64,000 bases of DNA from Hymenobacter arizonensis (GTDB lineage Bacteria > Bacteroidota > Bacteroidia > Cytophagales > Hymenobacteraceae): contig NZ_FOXS01000004.1 of the NCBI RefSeq assembly GCF_900115775.1, forward strand, positions 434,001 to 498,000, written 5' to 3'. The position numbers and the translations under genes are program-made. Below, piece by piece: positions 51,957 through 62,100 of the stretch (within the stretch, counting starts at the first letter, position 1; each line of letters opens with the position of its first letter). Under the pieces are notes generated by a model. The model made no database searches. It was not told the DNA's origin and saw only the letters and a program-made list of their open reading frames with translations.

Positions 51957-53239
51957 TGAGGTGGTCGAGTAAATCTGGACAGAACAGGGTAGTATCTTTC
52001 CTTCGTCATGAAAGACTCGCCGAAACCTGACAAACGCCGCACGTACGACGCGGCCTTCCGCGCCAAAGCCCTGCGCTTGGTCGAGCAAAGCCGTTCGGCC
52101 CAAGCCGCCGCCCGGGTGCTGAACATCGACCCCAAACGCATCTACCAGTGGCAAAAAGCGGCCCAAACGCCGGTAGCCGCCGCGTTGGGGCCGCCCTGGA
52201 CCCGGCCGCGGCCGCCGAGCTGCGCCAACTGCAGGCCCTGGCCCGGCGGCAGGCGCAGGAGCTGGCCATTTAAAAAAAGCCATTGTCATCTTCTCGCAGA
52301 CCGAGACGCCATGAGCCGCTACCGCTTCATTGCCGCCGAGTGTGGCCACTACCCCGTGCAGCGGCTCTGCCAGGTGCTGGGCGTGCCGGCCAGCGGCTAT
52401 TACGCCTGGCAGGCCGCCCAGCAGCGGGCGGTGGGGCGCCCAGCAGCGGGCTTGGGAAACGGCGCTGGTCCGGGTCTTTGGCGTGCATAAACGCCGCTAC
52501 GGAACCCGCCGACTGCAGGTGGCCCTGCGCCAGAATGGCCACCGAGTGAGCCGCCAGCGCCTGCGCACGGCCATGCGCCGCCGGGGCCTGCACGCGCTGC
52601 AACCCAAGGCCTTTGTCCCGCGCACGACCGACTCGACGCATGGCTTGCGCTGCCCGCCCAACCGGCTGCTCGACCAGCCCAACCCGACCCAGGCCAACCG
52701 GGTGTGGGTCTCGGACATCACGTATTTGCCGCTCGCCAACGGCCACTGGGCTTATTTGTGCGCCTTTCAGGACGCGTGCAGCAAGCGCGTGCTGGGCTGG
52801 CACGTCATGGCCGCCATGCCCGAGGAGTTGGTCACCATGGCCTTGCAGCGCGCCTTTTGGGCCCAACCGCCCACCCCGGGGCTGGTGGTGCACTCCGACC
52901 GCGGCGGGCAGTACTGCGGTAATGCGTACCGGAAGCTGCTCCACGCCCGCGAGGCCGTCCGCTCGTAGAGCCGCCGCGGCGAGTGCTACGACAACGCCCT
53001 ACCGGGTACGACCCAGGCCGAAAGCCTGTGGTCCCGCCTCAAAACGGAGGTGCTCGAACTGCGCGAGTGGCCCGTTTTCGCCGACCTGGCAGATGCCCAG
53101 GCCAGCGTCGTCGCCTATTTTGATTACTACAACCACCACCGGCTGCACTCCAGCATTCGCTATCAGATACCGTATCACGCTCACCAACAAATTCTTCAAC
53201 CTACTGCCCTAAACTGTCCAGCCTAATCGGACCACCTCA
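51957..53239 (+). mobile_element. IS3-family insertion sequence, inactive
   Basis: Left end TGAGGTGGTCGAG with TGGACAGAACAGGGTAG further in, and a right end ending in GACCACCTCA. The aligned ends share TGAGGTGGTC, CTGGACAG and AGGG(C/T)AG. About 1283 bases, with OrfA and OrfB both damaged. No target duplication could be picked out. Confidence 0.8.
52008..53226 (+). pseudogene. IS3-family transposase OrfA/OrfB, broken
   Basis: OrfA starts at 52008 with a helix-turn-helix region (YDAAFRAKALRLVEQSRSAQ, VLNIDPKRIYQWQK). It loses frame near 52188 and resumes AELRQLQALARRQAQELAI before a stop at an A-rich stretch. OrfB starts at 52311 (MSRYRFIAAECGHYPVQRLC), shifts near 52435, continues with KRRYGTRRLQVALRQNGHRV, VSDITYLPL and VVHSDRGGQYCGNA (first two catalytic Asp), meets TAG at 52966-52968, and continues SRRGECYDNA and ESLWSRLKTE (Glu) to a stop at 53224. 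Two frameshifts and a stop make it inactive. Confidence 0.8.
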
Positions 53240-53489
53240 GAGCAACCCCAGCTAAGCAAGGCCCATGGCGGGCTCGTTGGGGTAGGCCACGTACTGGACG
53301 ACCAAGCAGTACGCCAGCGTGGCGACCAATCACTACCGGGGGGTAACTCATTTCCATGTCTCGTAAATGATTTATGGAAACACATCGGCCTATGGCGGCG
53401 GTTGTGAAACCCGCGAATGGCCAACCTTCCCTCACTGTTACAACGGCTTAACCCAAAAAGACACCTTTGCCATTGCGCGGCTTATTTTT
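53240..53489. other. Gap between IS3 element and GH32 gene
   Basis: 250 bases with no complete gene. One short minus-strand frame (LVATLAYCLVVQYVAYPNEP, ending in a stop) looks like a membrane-protein fragment. It could be the remains of a gene lost when the insertion sequences arrived. No terminator for the fructan operon is evident. Confidence 0.35.
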
Positions 53490-55007
53490 TTACTGCGCCT
53501 TGGGCGCGAGGGGCGCGTAAGTTATTTCCTGAATAAGAAAGCTGGTGTCAGCAGTGAGCCGCAGTTTAGACAGTGGTTCTGTCGGAAAAAACAGCTCACT
53601 CATCACCGTGAGGCCCTGGTCGGCAAATACTTCCACCGAGGTGGCATCCACCAGCAGCGTAACATCGGCCTGGAGGGACGTCGATAACCGGGGGGCGGTG
53701 TGACGGCCCGCAAATTTGTCGCTAAAGCCCAGCTGGCCCGATTTGGTGCGGTCGACAAAGTACTGGTTAGTCGGCTGGTCGTAGCCAATTATTACCTCTT
53801 CTCCTTTGGCGTTACTCAGGACCAGCGAGAAGCTGGCCAACTGCTGCGCCTTGAGTTTAAGTTGAAACTTATCGCCCACATTCTTGAGCTTCGGCGTGAG
53901 GTCAAGGGTCTTATTTACGGTCAGGTCCTTGAAAGTGGTCACCGATGGAAAGAGTTTGACGGTTTCTTTCACCGGCTGCGAGGTTAAATAAATCTGGTTC
54001 CCGACCTGCTGGAGGGCCAACTCCCGGGCCACCGTGGTGCCACTGCGCCACGGAGACGTGGGCACTTGGTTGGCGTACGTCCAGTTGCTCATCCAGCCCA
54101 TGAACAGGCGGCGGTTGCCGGTGTTGTTCCACGTCACGCCGGCGTAGTCATCGGGGCCGTAACTGGCCCATTTGGTGTCGGTGCTGCTGGGGGTGAAGGT
54201 TTTGCCGTTGAAATTGCCCATGAAGTATTGCGTGCCCGAGCCGCCGTTGGGACCACCGGGGTTCAGGTTGACGATGAGCACCCAGTGGGTTTTGCCGTTG
54301 AGCGTCATTGGAAACAGGTCGGGGCATTCCCACACGCCGCCGTGGGCACCCAGCTTCTCGCCAAACTCGCTTTCCTTAGTCCAGTTTTTCAGGTTGGGCG
54401 ACGAGTAGAAGGTGATGCGGTCCTTGGTGGCCAGGGTCATTACCCACTTCTTGCCGGCCTCGTACCAACTCACCTTGGGGTCGCGGAAGTCCGCGATGCC
54501 GGGGTTGGGCAGCACGGGGTTGCCCTCGTACTTCTTCCAGGTTTTGCCCGCGTCGAGGCTGTAGGCCAGGCTTTGGTACTCGTGCTTGTTCGAGCCTTTC
54601 TTTTCTTCTTCGGGATTGTGGTGGGTGAAAATGGCCACCATGGCATCTTTGCCAAACCCGGCGGTATTGTTCACGTCAATAACTGCGCTACCGGAGAAAA
54701 TCATGCCCAGCTTGTCCGGGTACAGGGCAATGGGCTGCTCTTTCCAGCTCACCAGGTCGGTGCTGGTAACGTGGCCCCAGTGCATGGGCCCCCACACCAT
54801 GCCGTCGGGGTAGTATTGAAAAAACAGGTGGTAGGTGCCCTGGTAGTATACCATGCCATTGGGGTCGTTCATCCAATGGGCAGCGGGCGTGAAATGATAC
54901 CCGGGACGGTATTGCGGAGTGGCTGGCGGAACGGGCGCCGCCGTTTGGGCCTGCCCGGCGAAGGCCAGGGCCAATAAGCTACAGGCCAGTAAAAATGGCT
55001 TTTTCAT
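53490..55007 (-). CDS. GH32 fructan beta-fructosidase (exo-levanase/inulinase type)
   Basis: A 505-residue exported glycoside hydrolase. The ATG at 55007 gives a signal peptide (MKKPFLLACSLLALAFAGQA). Catalytic residues of GH32: nucleophile Asp48 in HWMNDPNG, stabiliser Asp176 in FRDPK and acid/base Glu227 in WECPDL. The five-bladed propeller is followed by a C-terminal beta-sandwich from about 380 (VEVFADQGLTVMSELFFP near the end). It releases fructose from fructans. As the last gene of the SusC-SusD-MFS-fructokinase operon it should act in the periplasm or at the surface. Confidence 0.92.
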   Translation of the reverse strand: MKKPFLLACSLLALAFAGQAQTAAPVPPATPQYRPGYHFTPAAHWMNDPNGMVYYQGTYHLFFQYYPDGMVWGPMHWGHVTSTDLVSWKEQPIALYPDKLGMIFSGSAVIDVNNTAGFGKDAMVAIFTHHNPEEEKKGSNKHEYQSLAYSLDAGKTWKKYEGNPVLPNPGIADFRDPKVSWYEAGKKWVMTLATKDRITFYSSPNLKNWTKESEFGEKLGAHGGVWECPDLFPMTLNGKTHWVLIVNLNPGGPNGGSGTQYFMGNFNGKTFTPSSTDTKWASYGPDDYAGVTWNNTGNRRLFMGWMSNWTYANQVPTSPWRSGTTVARELALQQVGNQIYLTSQPVKETVKLFPSVTTFKDLTVNKTLDLTPKLKNVGDKFQLKLKAQQLASFSLVLSNAKGEEVIIGYDQPTNQYFVDRTKSGQLGFSDKFAGRHTAPRLSTSLQADVTLLVDATSVEVFADQGLTVMSELFFPTEPLSKLRLTADTSFLIQEITYAPLAPKAQ

Positions 55008-55044
55008 AAGCGAGGAGGTCGCAGCGAAACTGCTTGAATTACGA

Positions 55045-55941
55045 TTAGGACGACACCGGTTGAGCCTGCCGCAGCCGGGCCACATCGGCGGGGGTGATAG
55101 CGGGCGTGGCACCCTGATGAGTAGCGACCAGCGCGCCGGCGGCGCAGGCAAATTGCAGGCACTCCTGCGGCGGTTGCCCCGCCAGCCAACCCGCGAGCAG
55201 GGCCGCTAAAAAGGCGTCGCCGCTGCCGATGGTGTCGGTGACTTCGACGTGGAAACCGCTGCTTTTGTAGAGTTGGCCGTTGGTGTACAGCTGAGCCCCA
55301 TTGGCACCCAACGTCACACACACCGCATGCAGGTTAAAGCGTGCAGCCAGCCACTCCAAGGCCGAGTCCTCGTCGGCTTTTTTCCCGAACCACTCCAGTA
55401 TTTCGGCCAGCTCGTGGTGGTTCATTTTTACCAGGTCGCTGTGCTCCAATAAGTACTGCACCACCGGTCGGGTGTAGTGCGGCGGGCGCATGTTCACGTC
55501 GAACACCCGGAAGCGGGCCTGCGGCAGCAGGCGGTAGAGGGTTTCGCGGGTGGCGGGGGTGCGGGCCGACAGGCTGCCGAACACCAGCATGGCGGCGTCA
55601 GCCACCAGCTTGCTCAGGCGTTCCTCGTACTGAATGTAGTCCCAGGCCACGGGCTGCACTATTTTGTACACCACCTCGTTGCGGTCGCCCACGTTGGCTT
55701 TCACCACGCCCGTGAGGTGGGTCTGGCCCTGCTGCACGTAGTCGGTGCTCAGGCCGCGCTCGTGCAGGAAACCGACCAGTTCCGCGCCCAGGTCGTCGTC
55801 GCCCACCCGGCTGATGAGTTCCACCGGTTGGCCGAGCTGATGCAGGTGCACGGCCACGTTGAAGGGGGCCCCACCGGGCTGCTTGCCCGAGGGCAGCACG
55901 TCCCACAGGGTTTCGCCAAAACAAACTATTGTTGGTTGCAT
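55045..55941 (-). CDS. PfkB-family fructokinase
   Basis: A 298-residue sugar kinase phosphorylating fructose. PfkB signatures: GKQPGGAPFNVAVHLHQLG at the N-terminus, the lid VGDDDLGAEL, and DTIGSGDAFLAALLAGWLAG with the catalytic Asp and anion hole (about 243-262). The length and GGAPFNVA match bacterial fructokinases. It lies between the GH32 gene and the MFS transporter (19 bases), supplying fructose 6-phosphate from imported fructose. Confidence 0.92.
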   Translation of the reverse strand: MQPTIVCFGETLWDVLPSGKQPGGAPFNVAVHLHQLGQPVELISRVGDDDLGAELVGFLHERGLSTDYVQQGQTHLTGVVKANVGDRNEVVYKIVQPVAWDYIQYEERLSKLVADAAMLVFGSLSARTPATRETLYRLLPQARFRVFDVNMRPPHYTRPVVQYLLEHSDLVKMNHHELAEILEWFGKKADEDSALEWLAARFNLHAVCVTLGANGAQLYTNGQLYKSSGFHVEVTDTIGSGDAFLAALLAGWLAGQPPQECLQFACAAGALVATHQGATPAITPADVARLRQAQPVSS

Positions 55942-55959
55942 GATGCGGTGGTTTAGAAG

Positions 55960-57282
55960 TTAGTGAACGACCAGGGTCTTTTCCAGCTGCTCCAGGCTGG
56001 TGCCTTTGGTTTCGGGCATGAAGCGCCACACGAACCCGAGCTGCAGCACCATCATGGCGCAGAAAAAGGCGAACGTGTTGCCCCCGCCTAGCTTCTCGGC
56101 AAAGTAGGGAAACGTGAAGGCAATAATGGCCGCCATCACCCAGTGCGTGCTCGAGCCCAGCGCCTGGCCCTTGGCCCGCACGGTGTTGGGGAAAATCTCG
56201 GAGATAAACACCCAGATAACCGCCCCCTGCGAGAAGGCAAAAAAGGCGATGTACACGAACAGCAGCACCGGTACGAGCATGCCGCCAAACTGCTGCGTGT
56301 AGAAGGCCCACGACACCAGGCCCAGCGTGGCAATCAGCCCCACCGAGCCGATGAGCATGAGCTTGCGGCGCCCAAACCGGTCGATGAAGTTCATGGCCAG
56401 TAGCGTAAAGGCGAAGTTCACCAGGCCCAAACCCGCCGAGGAGAGCAGCGCCGAGCCTTTGCCGAGCCCCGTCATCTCGAAGATGCGCGGGGCGTAGTAG
56501 ATGATGGCGTTGATGCCCGACACTTGGTTGAACACGGCGAACGTAATGGCCAGCAGCACTGGGCCGCGGTAGGCGCGGGCAAAGAGCGAGTCGCTCTCCG
56601 CCTCGTCGGCGGCGTTGGTGGTCAGGATACTGGTCACGTCGGCGTCGGCCGTTTCGGAGTTGATGAGGCGCAGCACGTGGCGGCCTTCCTCCACGCGGCC
56701 CTGGCCCAGCAGCCAGCGTGGGCTTTCGGGAATCCGGAACAGCAGCAGGAAAAAGGCCACGGCCGGCACGGCCTGAATGCCGAGCATCCAGCGCCAGTCG
56801 TGCTCGCCCGTGCCAGCCAGCAGGTAGTTGGAGAGGTAGGCGGCCAGGATGCCAAACACGATGTTGAACTGGAACATGCCCACCATGCGGCCGCGCACCG
56901 CGGAGGGCGACACCTCCGCGATGTAGAGCGGGGCCGTGACCGATGAGGCCCCCACGCCCAGCCCGCCCAGGAAGCGGAACACCACAAACAGCGTCCAGTT
57001 GCTGGTGAGCGCCGCGCCCAGCGCCGATATCAAGTACAGGGCGGCGATGAAGAACAGGGTTTGCCGCCGGCCCAGCTTATCGGAGGGGATGCCCCCGAAG
57101 ATGGCGCCCACCACGGTGCCAATCAAGGCAATGGCAATGGTGAAACCGTGCTCCATCGAGCTCAGGCCCCAGAGCTGCTGAATTGCTTTTTCAGCACCGG
57201 AAATCACGGCCGTATCGAAGCCGAACAGGAAGCCCCCCAGCGCAACCACCAGGGACCAAAAGAAAACGTTGCTGTTTTTCAC
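55960..57282 (-). CDS. MFS sugar porter, likely fructose importer
   Basis: A 440-residue 12-helix inner-membrane transporter of the sugar porter family. It starts with GTG. Motifs: GGFLFGFDTAVISGAE in helix 1, GGIPSDKLGRRQTLF (loop 2-3), PESPRWLLGQGRVEEG (PESPR), DRFGRRKLMLIG and the C-terminal PETKGTSLEQLE. The central loop of about 60 residues is the usual length. Between fructokinase and SusD, it is the inner-membrane step for free fructose, the same place as the MFS gene in the B. thetaiotaomicron fructan locus. Confidence 0.9.
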   Translation of the reverse strand: MKNSNVFFWSLVVALGGFLFGFDTAVISGAEKAIQQLWGLSSMEHGFTIAIALIGTVVGAIFGGIPSDKLGRRQTLFFIAALYLISALGAALTSNWTLFVVFRFLGGLGVGASSVTAPLYIAEVSPSAVRGRMVGMFQFNIVFGILAAYLSNYLLAGTGEHDWRWMLGIQAVPAVAFFLLLFRIPESPRWLLGQGRVEEGRHVLRLINSETADADVTSILTTNAADEAESDSLFARAYRGPVLLAITFAVFNQVSGINAIIYYAPRIFEMTGLGKGSALLSSAGLGLVNFAFTLLAMNFIDRFGRRKLMLIGSVGLIATLGLVSWAFYTQQFGGMLVPVLLFVYIAFFAFSQGAVIWVFISEIFPNTVRAKGQALGSSTHWVMAAIIAFTFPYFAEKLGGGNTFAFFCAMMVLQLGFVWRFMPETKGTSLEQLEKTLVVH

Positions 57283-57396
57283 GGCAGATAATTTTAAGGT
57301 GATATTAAAATTTTGGGGTGGGGCATTTAGTAGCTAGTGAATGGGGCGAGGCCTGCAGGCAGCTCTAGCTCCCCTTACACTACCTAGCTCGGTCGC

Positions 57397-59118
57397 TTAC
57401 CAGCCCGGATTCTGCTTGTACAGGCCTTTGCTGAAGTTTATCTGGTTGATGGGGATGGGCAGGTACTCGTCGCGGCCCTTCGTGAAGCGCGCGTCCTTCA
57501 GGTACAGGCGCTTGGTCTTTTCCTTGTCGAAGTAGGCGTTCAGGTAGTCGCCGGCAATGCCCCAGCGCACCAAGTCAAAGAAGCGGTAGCCTTCCATGGC
57601 AAACTCCAGGCGCCGCTCAAAGCGCAGGGCTTCGCGGGCGTACGACTGAGTCCATTGGGCGGCGCCGTACTGCCCGATGTTGTAGTTGGAAGTAGCGGTG
57701 CCGGCCGTGGTTTTCAAGCGGGCGGTGCTGCTCTGGGCCCGCTGCCGGATTTGGTTGATGATGGGTAGCGCTTCGGAAGCGCGGTTCAGCTCAATCAGGG
57801 CTTCGGCTTTCCACAGCAGCACATCGGCGAAGCGAATAAGCGCCCAGTTCTTCGAGGAATTCATGAAGGGCGGCGTCTTCTGGAAGCTGGGGTCGGAGGG
57901 CAACACCGTCTCCTTCATCGACATGTACACGCCGTACGTGTTTTGGTCGCGCAGCCAGGAAGTTTGGAAAATGAACGTCGGCAGGTACTTGTAGGGGTGC
58001 GAGGGAATGGCAATGGTGTGGTCGAGGCGCGGGTCCACGGTATTCACCTGGAAGTCCGCCGGGGTCGTCAGGTCCGAGTTGTTGAACGTGTTGAACAGCG
58101 GCAGGCCCTGGGCATCGGTCTTGAAGGAGTTGACCAGGTTCTGACTGGGCTGGTGGAAACCGCAGCAGCCGTAGTCGGGATTCATGGGGTAGTTCAGCTG
58201 GCTGCCGCGGTTGGTGCGGCCCTTGGGCGTGCCGTCGTTGCGCGAAAACTGGATGGCAAACACCGACTCTACGCCGTTGTCGCCAGCAGTTAGAAAGTTG
58301 GTGGCAAAATCGGGGTGCAGCGAGTACTTGCCCGAGGCAATAACCTGGTTGGTAAGCGTTACTACTTCCTGCAGCTTGGCTTGGTCTACCGACGTGACGG
58401 CGTGGGTTTCACTCTGCACATAGGCTTGGTAAAGCAGCGTTTTGGCCAAATAAGCCTGGGCTGCTGATTTCGTGACCCGCCCCGTTTCGGGCTGAGTATC
58501 GGGCAGGTTGGCCACCGCAAAGCGGAAGTCATCGGCAATCTTGGTCCACAGCTCCTCATTGTTCAGGCCGACGTTCGACACCTCGCCGTACTTGTCCGTG
58601 GGCACCGACTGGTCGATGTAAGGCACGCGCTTAAACAGCTCCTTCAGCAGGAAGTAGTAGTGCCCGCGCAGGAAGCGCACTTCGCCCTGGCGCACGGCTT
58701 TGGTGGGCATGGCGGCAGCATCGACCCCATCGAGCCGGCGCAGGGCGTCGTTGCAGCGCGACACGCCGATGTAGAGCAGGAACCACAGCTCGTCGGTGTT
58801 GCCGACGTCCACGCGGTTGAAGGTGAAGGTTTCGTAGAAGTGAAAAGCATCGACGTCGGCCGTGCCGTTGCCGCCCTTGTAGGCGTCGCCGCCGCGCACG
58901 TTGCCGTAAGGCCACATGGAGGTGTAGGGGGCGCGGTACACGTCGTTGCCGAGCTGGGAATAAGCGGCAATTACCTGCTTTTCGATGTTGGCGGCCGTGT
59001 TGAGCTGCTCGTCGCTGAGGGCGCCCACGGGCTGCACGTCGAGAAACTTATTATCGTTGCAGCCGGAGGCGAGTGCGAGCAGCGACAAAGCCACCGCGCT
59101 GATTTTAAATATTTTCAT
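57397..59118 (-). CDS. SusD/RagB-family surface glycan-binding lipoprotein
   Basis: A 573-residue outer-membrane lipoprotein with a signal peptide ending in LALASGC. SusD features: an N-terminal block TAANIEKQVIAAYSQLGNDVY, the tetratricopeptide-like helices (LRGHYYFLLKELFKRVPYID, AQAYLAKTLLYQAYV), and the C-terminal SusD domain with RFADVLLWKAEALIELN and RREALRFERRLEFAMEGYRF-type blocks. It caps the SusC channel and binds fructan fragments. It lies 21 bases after susC in the same operon. Confidence 0.92.
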   Translation of the reverse strand: MKIFKISAVALSLLALASGCNDNKFLDVQPVGALSDEQLNTAANIEKQVIAAYSQLGNDVYRAPYTSMWPYGNVRGGDAYKGGNGTADVDAFHFYETFTFNRVDVGNTDELWFLLYIGVSRCNDALRRLDGVDAAAMPTKAVRQGEVRFLRGHYYFLLKELFKRVPYIDQSVPTDKYGEVSNVGLNNEELWTKIADDFRFAVANLPDTQPETGRVTKSAAQAYLAKTLLYQAYVQSETHAVTSVDQAKLQEVVTLTNQVIASGKYSLHPDFATNFLTAGDNGVESVFAIQFSRNDGTPKGRTNRGSQLNYPMNPDYGCCGFHQPSQNLVNSFKTDAQGLPLFNTFNNSDLTTPADFQVNTVDPRLDHTIAIPSHPYKYLPTFIFQTSWLRDQNTYGVYMSMKETVLPSDPSFQKTPPFMNSSKNWALIRFADVLLWKAEALIELNRASEALPIINQIRQRAQSSTARLKTTAGTATSNYNIGQYGAAQWTQSYAREALRFERRLEFAMEGYRFFDLVRWGIAGDYLNAYFDKEKTKRLYLKDARFTKGRDEYLPIPINQINFSKGLYKQNPGW

Positions 59119-59139
59119 GGCAAAAGTGCGGGTGGGTGG

Positions 59140-62100
59140 TTAGAAGGAGACGTTGAGGCCGGCGGTGAAAATGCGCGGCAAGGGGTACTGATAATTGGTC
59201 ACCTCGGGGTCGGCGCCGGTGTACTCTTTGCTCTTGACCGTGAAGATGTTCTGGCCCTGCACGTACAAGCGCACGCCCTGCAGCTTACCTCGGCTCACCC
59301 AGGCACTGGGCAGCGAATAGCCCAACTGCACGTTGCGCAGCTTCATGTAAGAAGCGTTTTCGATGAAGTAGGTGGAAGGGCGGCCTTCGTTGTTGGTGTT
59401 AATGAGCGTAGCGGCCGGAATAGTCGAGCCGGTGTTGGTCGGCGTCCAGGCATCCAGCAGGCGCTGCCCCCAGTTTTCGCCCGAAGCCAGCGAGGAGAAG
59501 TCCGTCCGAAATTTGGCGTTGTTGAACGCGTCCAGACCCTGCACCCCCTGGAAGAACACCTGCGCATCGAAGCCCTTGTAGCCGGCATTCAGGTTCAGGC
59601 CGTAGTTGAAGTTCGGCACGCCTTCCGTCAGCCAGGTTTGGTCGAAGTTGTCCACCTTGCCGTCGCCGTTCAGGTCCTTGTAGCGGATGCGGCCGGGGGC
59701 GGCGCCCACTTGCGTGGGTCCACCACTTACCTCGGCGGAATTCTGATAGAGGCCATCGGCCACGTAGCCGTACACCGCGTTGATGGAGTGGCCCAGCCGG
59801 GTTACGTCCTGCCCGTTGCCGCCGTACGCGTTGATGACTTCATCGGGCAGGTAAGTGAGCTTGTTGCGGTAAGTAGACAGGTTGCCCGTGATGCCGTAGG
59901 TCAGCCCGCCGGCCAGCTCGTTTTGGTAGCTGAGTAAGAACTCCCAGCCTTTGTTCTGGATGGAGGCGCCGTTCACGAACTGGTCCCCGCCTTCGCCCAC
60001 CACCGCCAGAAAGGGCAGGTTCACAAGAATGTCTTTGCTGTTCTTGACGAAGTAATCGACCGAGCCGGAGAGCTTGTTTTCCATCAGGCCAAAGTCCACG
60101 CCGATGTTGGTTTGCGTCGTGGTTTCCCACTTCAGGCCCGGGTTGGCGCGTTGCACGCGGCGGTAGCCCGAGGGCAGGTTCGTGTCGTTGCCGTAAATGT
60201 CATAAGCCGTGCCGCGGTCGTACTCGAAGTTGGGGTCCAGCGTCCCCAGCAACGACTGATAGAGGCCGCGCGAAGCGAAGTTGGCAATGTCCTGGTTGCC
60301 GGTCTGGCCCCAGCCGGCGCGCAGCTTTAGGTCCGAGAGGATGGGCAATGCGTCCTTCACAAAGGTCTCTTCGCTCAGGCGCCAGCCCGCCGACAAGGCC
60401 GGGAATACCCCGAACCGCTCGTTTTCGCCGAAGCGCGACGAGCCGTCGCGGCGGAGGGTAGCCGACAGCAGGTACCGGTCGGCGAAGGAGTAGTTGATTT
60501 TGGCGAAGTAGGAGGCCAGGCGGAAGGCCGTGGCCCCACCGCCGTTGTCTTTGTTGGCCGCACCCGCATCGAGGTAGGCGTAGTTGAGGTCTTCGCTGGC
60601 GAAGTTGGTGCGCGAGGCAAAGCTGCTCTCGTCGTAGTAGCTGATGCGTTCCGTGCCGGCTACCACGCCCAGCTGGTGCTTGCCGCCCAGGGTCATGTCG
60701 TAGTTGAGCGTGTTCTGCCACACCCAGTTGCCCCAGAAACGGTTGTTGTCGGTTACGCGGTTATTCTGCTCGGAGAGAAAGCCCGCCTTGTAGGTCTTGT
60801 AAATCTGGCGGTATTTGAAAAGGCTGTAGTCGATGCCGAAGCTGGTGCGCAGGTGCAGGCCCTTCAGGATTTCGGCATCGGCAAACAAATTGCCAAACAC
60901 GCGGCCGGTGTTGGAGCGGTTCTGCTTGTTGTCGGTAAGCAGGCGCAACGGGTTGTCCCGGTCGCTCATGCCCGCCACCGGCCCGCCCCAGCCCACGCCG
61001 TCCACGGTGCGCACCGGCACAATGGAAGGCAGCTGCGTGGTGCGGTCGCGTACCAGGTTCAGGTCAAACTCGGCCCGCTGCGACTTCACAATAGTCAGGT
61101 TTTCGCCCACTTTCAGCTTGCCTTCCAGGAAGTTGTAGTCGGAGTTGAGGCGAGCCGTCATGCGGTCGAAGCTGGTGTGCTTCAGGGTGCCGCTGTTGTC
61201 GTAGTAGTTCAACGAGAACAACGCCCCGCCCCGCTCACCGCCGCTGCTCAAGCTCAGGTTGTAGCTCTGAATCAGGGCATTTTGCTGGGTTTCTTTGAAC
61301 CAGTCGGTGTTGGCGGCGCGCTGGGTTTTGTCGGCGTCGATGAATTCCGGGACCGTCACGCCATCCAGCACGAGCCGCCCGCTGGCGTCGCGTCGCGTCT
61401 GAAAATTGTAGTAGGGCAGGCTGGGAACCGTGCCGTCGTTGATGGCCGCCTGGCCATACACGCGGCCGTAGTCCTGGGTGTTGAGCAGCTGGATGTTCGG
61501 CCCCGGCTGCTGCACGCTGAAAAAGGTGGAGAAATCTACCCGCGTCGCGCCGCGCTTGGCCTTCTTCGTCGTGATGATGATGACCCCGTTGCCCGCCCGC
61601 GAGCCGTAAATGCTGGCTGCCGAAGCATCTTTCAGCACCTGAATCGACTCAATATCATTCTGGTTGATTTGGTTGATGCCCTCTTTCGTGGGGATGCCAT
61701 CGATTACGTAGAGCGGGTCGTTGTTGCCCAACGTGCCGATGCCGCGGATGCGCACGGTGGCCGCGCTGCCCGGTGCGCCGTCGGTGTTGATTTGCACGCC
61801 CGGTACACGGCCTTGCAGGTTGCGCGTGACATCGTTGGAAGCCATGTCCTTGATTTCATCGGTCTTCACCACGGCCACGGCGCCGGTTAAGTCGGCTTTG
61901 CGCTGGCTTTGGTAGCCGGTCACAACTACTTCATCCAGCGCGGCGGCGTCGGCCACCATTTGTACGGCCACTGTCGTCTGGCTACCCACCGCGATTTCCT
62001 GTGTCTTATAGCCCACGAAGGAGAGCACCAGCGTGGCGTTGTCGGGCACGGTGAGGGCAAAGCTGCCGTCTGGTCCGGTACCCGTTCCAACGGCGGTGCC

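Noticed and set aside
53223..53435. Small frames between the IS3 element and GH32 as a gene
   Set aside because: No start-to-stop frame has a recognisable domain; at most a membrane-protein fragment, noted under the gap entry.
58660..61890. Long antisense frames opposite susD and susC (about 425 and 404 codons)
   Set aside because: Both lie fully within strongly supported genes on the other strand and show His/Val/Gly-rich composition typical of shadows in GC-rich DNA.
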